From assembly GCA_002205125.1 (NCBI GenBank), contig NIOE01000010.1, positions 310,001-374,000 on the forward strand: a stretch of 64,000 nucleotides of DNA. The letters run 5' to 3'. Positions 62,171 through 64,000 of this stretch are shown here, piece after piece (the first letter of the stretch is position 1; every line of letters begins with the position of its first letter). Below the pieces are notes generated by a model. The model was given only the letters and a program-made list of their open reading frames with translations, was not told the origin of the DNA and did not search any database. Both the position numbers and the translations under genes were made by a program. This DNA is from Roseateles noduli. GTDB taxonomy: Bacteria > Pseudomonadota > Gammaproteobacteria > Burkholderiales > Burkholderiaceae_C.

Positions 62171-64000
62171 GCCTTCAGCTCCTCGGGGGTCACGGGATAG
62201 CTGCGGAAGCGCTTGCCGGTCGCGGCGTACAGCGCGTTGATGTAGGCGGGCGCGATGATGGCGGTGCCGATCTCGCCGACGCCGCCGGGCTCCGCGCCGC
62301 TGCGCACCAGGTGCACGTCCATGCGCGGCGTCTGGTCGATGCGCATCAGCGGGAAGTCGTGGAAGTTGCTCTGCTCCACGCGGCCCTTGTCGATGGTGAG
62401 CCTGCCCAGCATCACCGCCGTGAGGCCGAAGATGTGGCCGCCTTCCATCTGCGCGACGACGCTGTCCGGATTGACCGCGATGCCGCAGTCCAGCGCGGTG
62501 GTCAGGCGCCTCAGCATCACCGCGCCGTCGGGCGTGACGCTGAGCTCCATCACCATCGCGATGTGGCTGCCCCAGGCGTTGAGCACGGCCACGCCGCGGC
62601 CGGTGCGCGCGGGCAGCGGCGTGCCCCAGCCGGACTTCGCGGCGGCGGTCTCCAGCACAGCCTTCAGGCGCGGGTTGTCGTTCAGGTGCGCGAGCCGGAA
62701 GGCCACCGGATCGGCCTTGGCCGTGACGGCGAGCTCGTCCATGAAGCCCTCGACGGCCCAGGCGTTGTGGTTGGGACCGACGCCGCGCCAGAAGGCGGTC
62801 ATGTAGCCGGGCGGCGGCTCCACCGGGACGTACTCGACGATCTTCGCGGGGATCGCGTAGGGCGTCTCCGCGGCTTCGACGGCATCCGGATCAGCGACGC
62901 CGGGCTGTAGCCATTGGGGTGCGTAGCGGGCCACGATGGACGAGCCCGACAGGCGGTGCGAGAACGCCGTGATCCTGCCGGCGCCGTCCAGCGTCGCGGC
63001 CATCTCGTCGCAGTAGAGCGGGCGGAAGCTGCCATGGCGGATGTCCTCCTCGCGGCTGTAGACCACCTTGAGCGGGAAGTCGACCTGCCTGGCGAGCTTG
63101 GCCGCCTGGCCGACGTACTCGGCGTCGAGCCGGCGACCGAAGCCGCCGCCGATCAGAAAGTTGTGGATCTGGATCTTCTCGACCGGCACGCCGCTGACGG
63201 CGGCGACGGCCTGCTGCGCCTTCACCGGCGCCTGCGTGCCCAGCCACACGTCGCAGGCGCCGTCGTGGAAGTGCAGGGTGCAGTTCATCGGCTCCAGCGG
63301 GGCGTGGACCATGGTGGGCGCGTCGTACTCGACCTCCACCAGACGCGCGCCCGGCGCGGCCTTGGCCGCGGCGAAGTCGCCCTCCTGCTTGGACACGATG
63401 CCCTTGTGCTTGAGCGCGTCGCGCACCGAGGCCTTCCAGGCCGTGGTCGAGAAGCCGGCGTTGGGGCCTTCGTCCCAGTCGATCACCAGCGCGGCCAGGC
63501 CCTTGCGCGCCGCGCCGTAGTGGTCCGCGACCACGCCGACGATGTCGTCCGCGACCAGCACCCGCCGCACGCCGCGCACGGCGAGCGCGTTGCGGTCGTC
63601 GACGCGGCGCACCTTGCCGCCGACGACGGGGCAGTGCGTGATCGCGGCGACCTTCATGCCGGGCAGGCGCGTGTCGATGCCGAACTGCGCCGTGCCGTTG
63701 GTCTTGCTGACCGTGTCCAGCCGCCTGGTCGGGTTGCCGACCAGCTGGTAGGCCTTCGGGTCCTTGGGCGGCACGTCCTTGGGCACTGCCAGCGTGGCCG
63801 CCTTGGTCGCGAGCGCGCCGTAGGTCAGCTGCCTGCCGGTGGCGGTCTGCACGACCTTGCCGTCGCGGGTGACGCATTCCTGCGCGCTGCATTGCCAGGT
63901 GTCGGCGGCGGCGTTGACCAGCATCGCGCGGCAGGTAGCACCGGCGGTGCGCACGGCCTTCCACGCCGCGATCATCGACGCCGAGCCGCCGGTGATCTGC
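62167..64000 (-). CDS. Molybdopterin-binding subunit of a xanthine dehydrogenase-family enzyme (N-terminus outside window)
   Basis: Only the C-terminal 611 residues are in the window; the frame is open at the right edge (QITGGSAS before MIAAWKAV), so no start is seen. Family motifs are GTAQFGIDTRLPGM, the glutamine-rich LGTQAPVKAQQAVAAVSG, GGGFGRRLDAEYVGQA, FWRGVGPNHNAWAVEGFMDELA, and the active-site Glu in GGVGEIGTAIIAPAY. This resembles IorB-like isoquinoline/aldehyde oxidoreductases, often preceded by a [2Fe-2S] subunit. Substrate is not identifiable. Confidence 0.9.
   Translation of the reverse strand, partial: QITGGSASMIAAWKAVRTAGATCRAMLVNAAADTWQCSAQECVTRDGKVVQTATGRQLTYGALATKAATLAVPKDVPPKDPKAYQLVGNPTRRLDTVSKTNGTAQFGIDTRLPGMKVAAITHCPVVGGKVRRVDDRNALAVRGVRRVLVADDIVGVVADHYGAARKGLAALVIDWDEGPNAGFSTTAWKASVRDALKHKGIVSKQEGDFAAAKAAPGARLVEVEYDAPTMVHAPLEPMNCTLHFHDGACDVWLGTQAPVKAQQAVAAVSGVPVEKIQIHNFLIGGGFGRRLDAEYVGQAAKLARQVDFPLKVVYSREEDIRHGSFRPLYCDEMAATLDGAGRITAFSHRLSGSSIVARYAPQWLQPGVADPDAVEAAETPYAIPAKIVEYVPVEPPPGYMTAFWRGVGPNHNAWAVEGFMDELAVTAKADPVAFRLAHLNDNPRLKAVLETAAAKSGWGTPLPARTGRGVAVLNAWGSHIAMVMELSVTPDGAVMLRRLTTALDCGIAVNPDSVVAQMEGGHIFGLTAVMLGRLTIDKGRVEQSNFHDFPLMRIDQTPRMDVHLVRSGAEPGGVGEIGTAIIAPAYINALYAATGKRFRSYPVTPEELKA

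Noticed and set aside
1-64000. Mobile elements, prophage or integration sites
   Set aside because: No transposase, integrase, phage structural gene, tRNA-associated direct repeat or terminal inverted repeat pair was recognised.

Overview
The window looks like chromosomal DNA from a high-GC (roughly 70 %) betaproteobacterium of the Burkholderiales, most like the Roseateles/Mitsuaria/Rubrivivax group. This is inferred from the glyA-nrdR-(pilin genes)-rib-nusB order, the edd-eda pair, a PEP-CTERM protein, an alcaligin-type siderophore locus and the protein sequences themselves. No rRNA or tRNA genes, insertion sequences, prophage genes or CRISPR arrays were found. About 56 protein genes fill nearly the whole window, many of them in ATGA-overlapping operons.

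Layout. 1-8.3 kb: a branched-chain-amino-acid-type binding protein, a GH15 glycosidase with an SDR dehydrogenase, a homoserine-dehydrogenase-like protein, a secreted SnoaL-like protein, and a divergent LysR/MFS pair. 8.3-17.2 kb: a long leftward block reading glyA, nrdR, five prepilin-type genes (fimT/pilE/pilW/pilX/pilV-like), ribD, ribBA-like, ribH, nusB. The last prepilin runs without a stop codon into ribD, and the RibA half of RibBA has lost its zinc and catalytic motifs. 17.6-25.6 kb: a membrane lytic transglycosylase, ubiD, a YdcF-family protein and a giant DUF748 (AsmA-like) envelope protein. 25.6-27.5 kb: an isolated GHKL-ATPase joined to a PD-(D/E)XK nuclease-like domain, the best candidate here for an undescribed, possibly defence-related system. 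27.6-33.7 kb: msrA, then a probable zinc-uptake cluster (ABC ATPase, His-rich FtsX-like permease, DUF3299, small membrane protein, ZnuD-like TonB receptor). 33.7-42.6 kb: pdxH, a MobA-like nucleotidyltransferase, chaC, the Entner-Doudoroff genes edd-eda, a PaaI thioesterase divergent from a MarR regulator across a 27-bp palindrome, xthA, a second flavin-oxidase-fold protein, a spherulin-4-like secreted protein and a glycine-rich RRM protein.

42.8-54.8 kb: an iron-acquisition island read leftward. FecI-type sigma, FecR anti-sigma and an STN-domain TonB receptor come first. A second ECF sigma factor follows directly. Then comes an alcABC(D)E-like operon: N-monooxygenase, MFS exporter, acyltransferase, NIS synthetase, FhuF-like reductase, Rieske oxygenase. 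Together these should make, export, recapture and reduce a hydroxamate siderophore of alcaligin type, under Fur and cell-surface signalling control.

55-64 kb: a PEP-CTERM protein, a 534-aa protein of unknown function, a DUF4337 protein, folA, a small monooxygenase paired with a cNMP-binding/thioredoxin-reductase-like flavoprotein, a divergent NarL-type regulator, a diheme cytochrome c, and the start-less end of a molybdopterin dehydrogenase that runs off the window.

A recurring oddity is in-frame hexanucleotide repeats that encode low-complexity tails or linkers in many unrelated proteins. All assignments come from reading motifs by eye; no database search was run.
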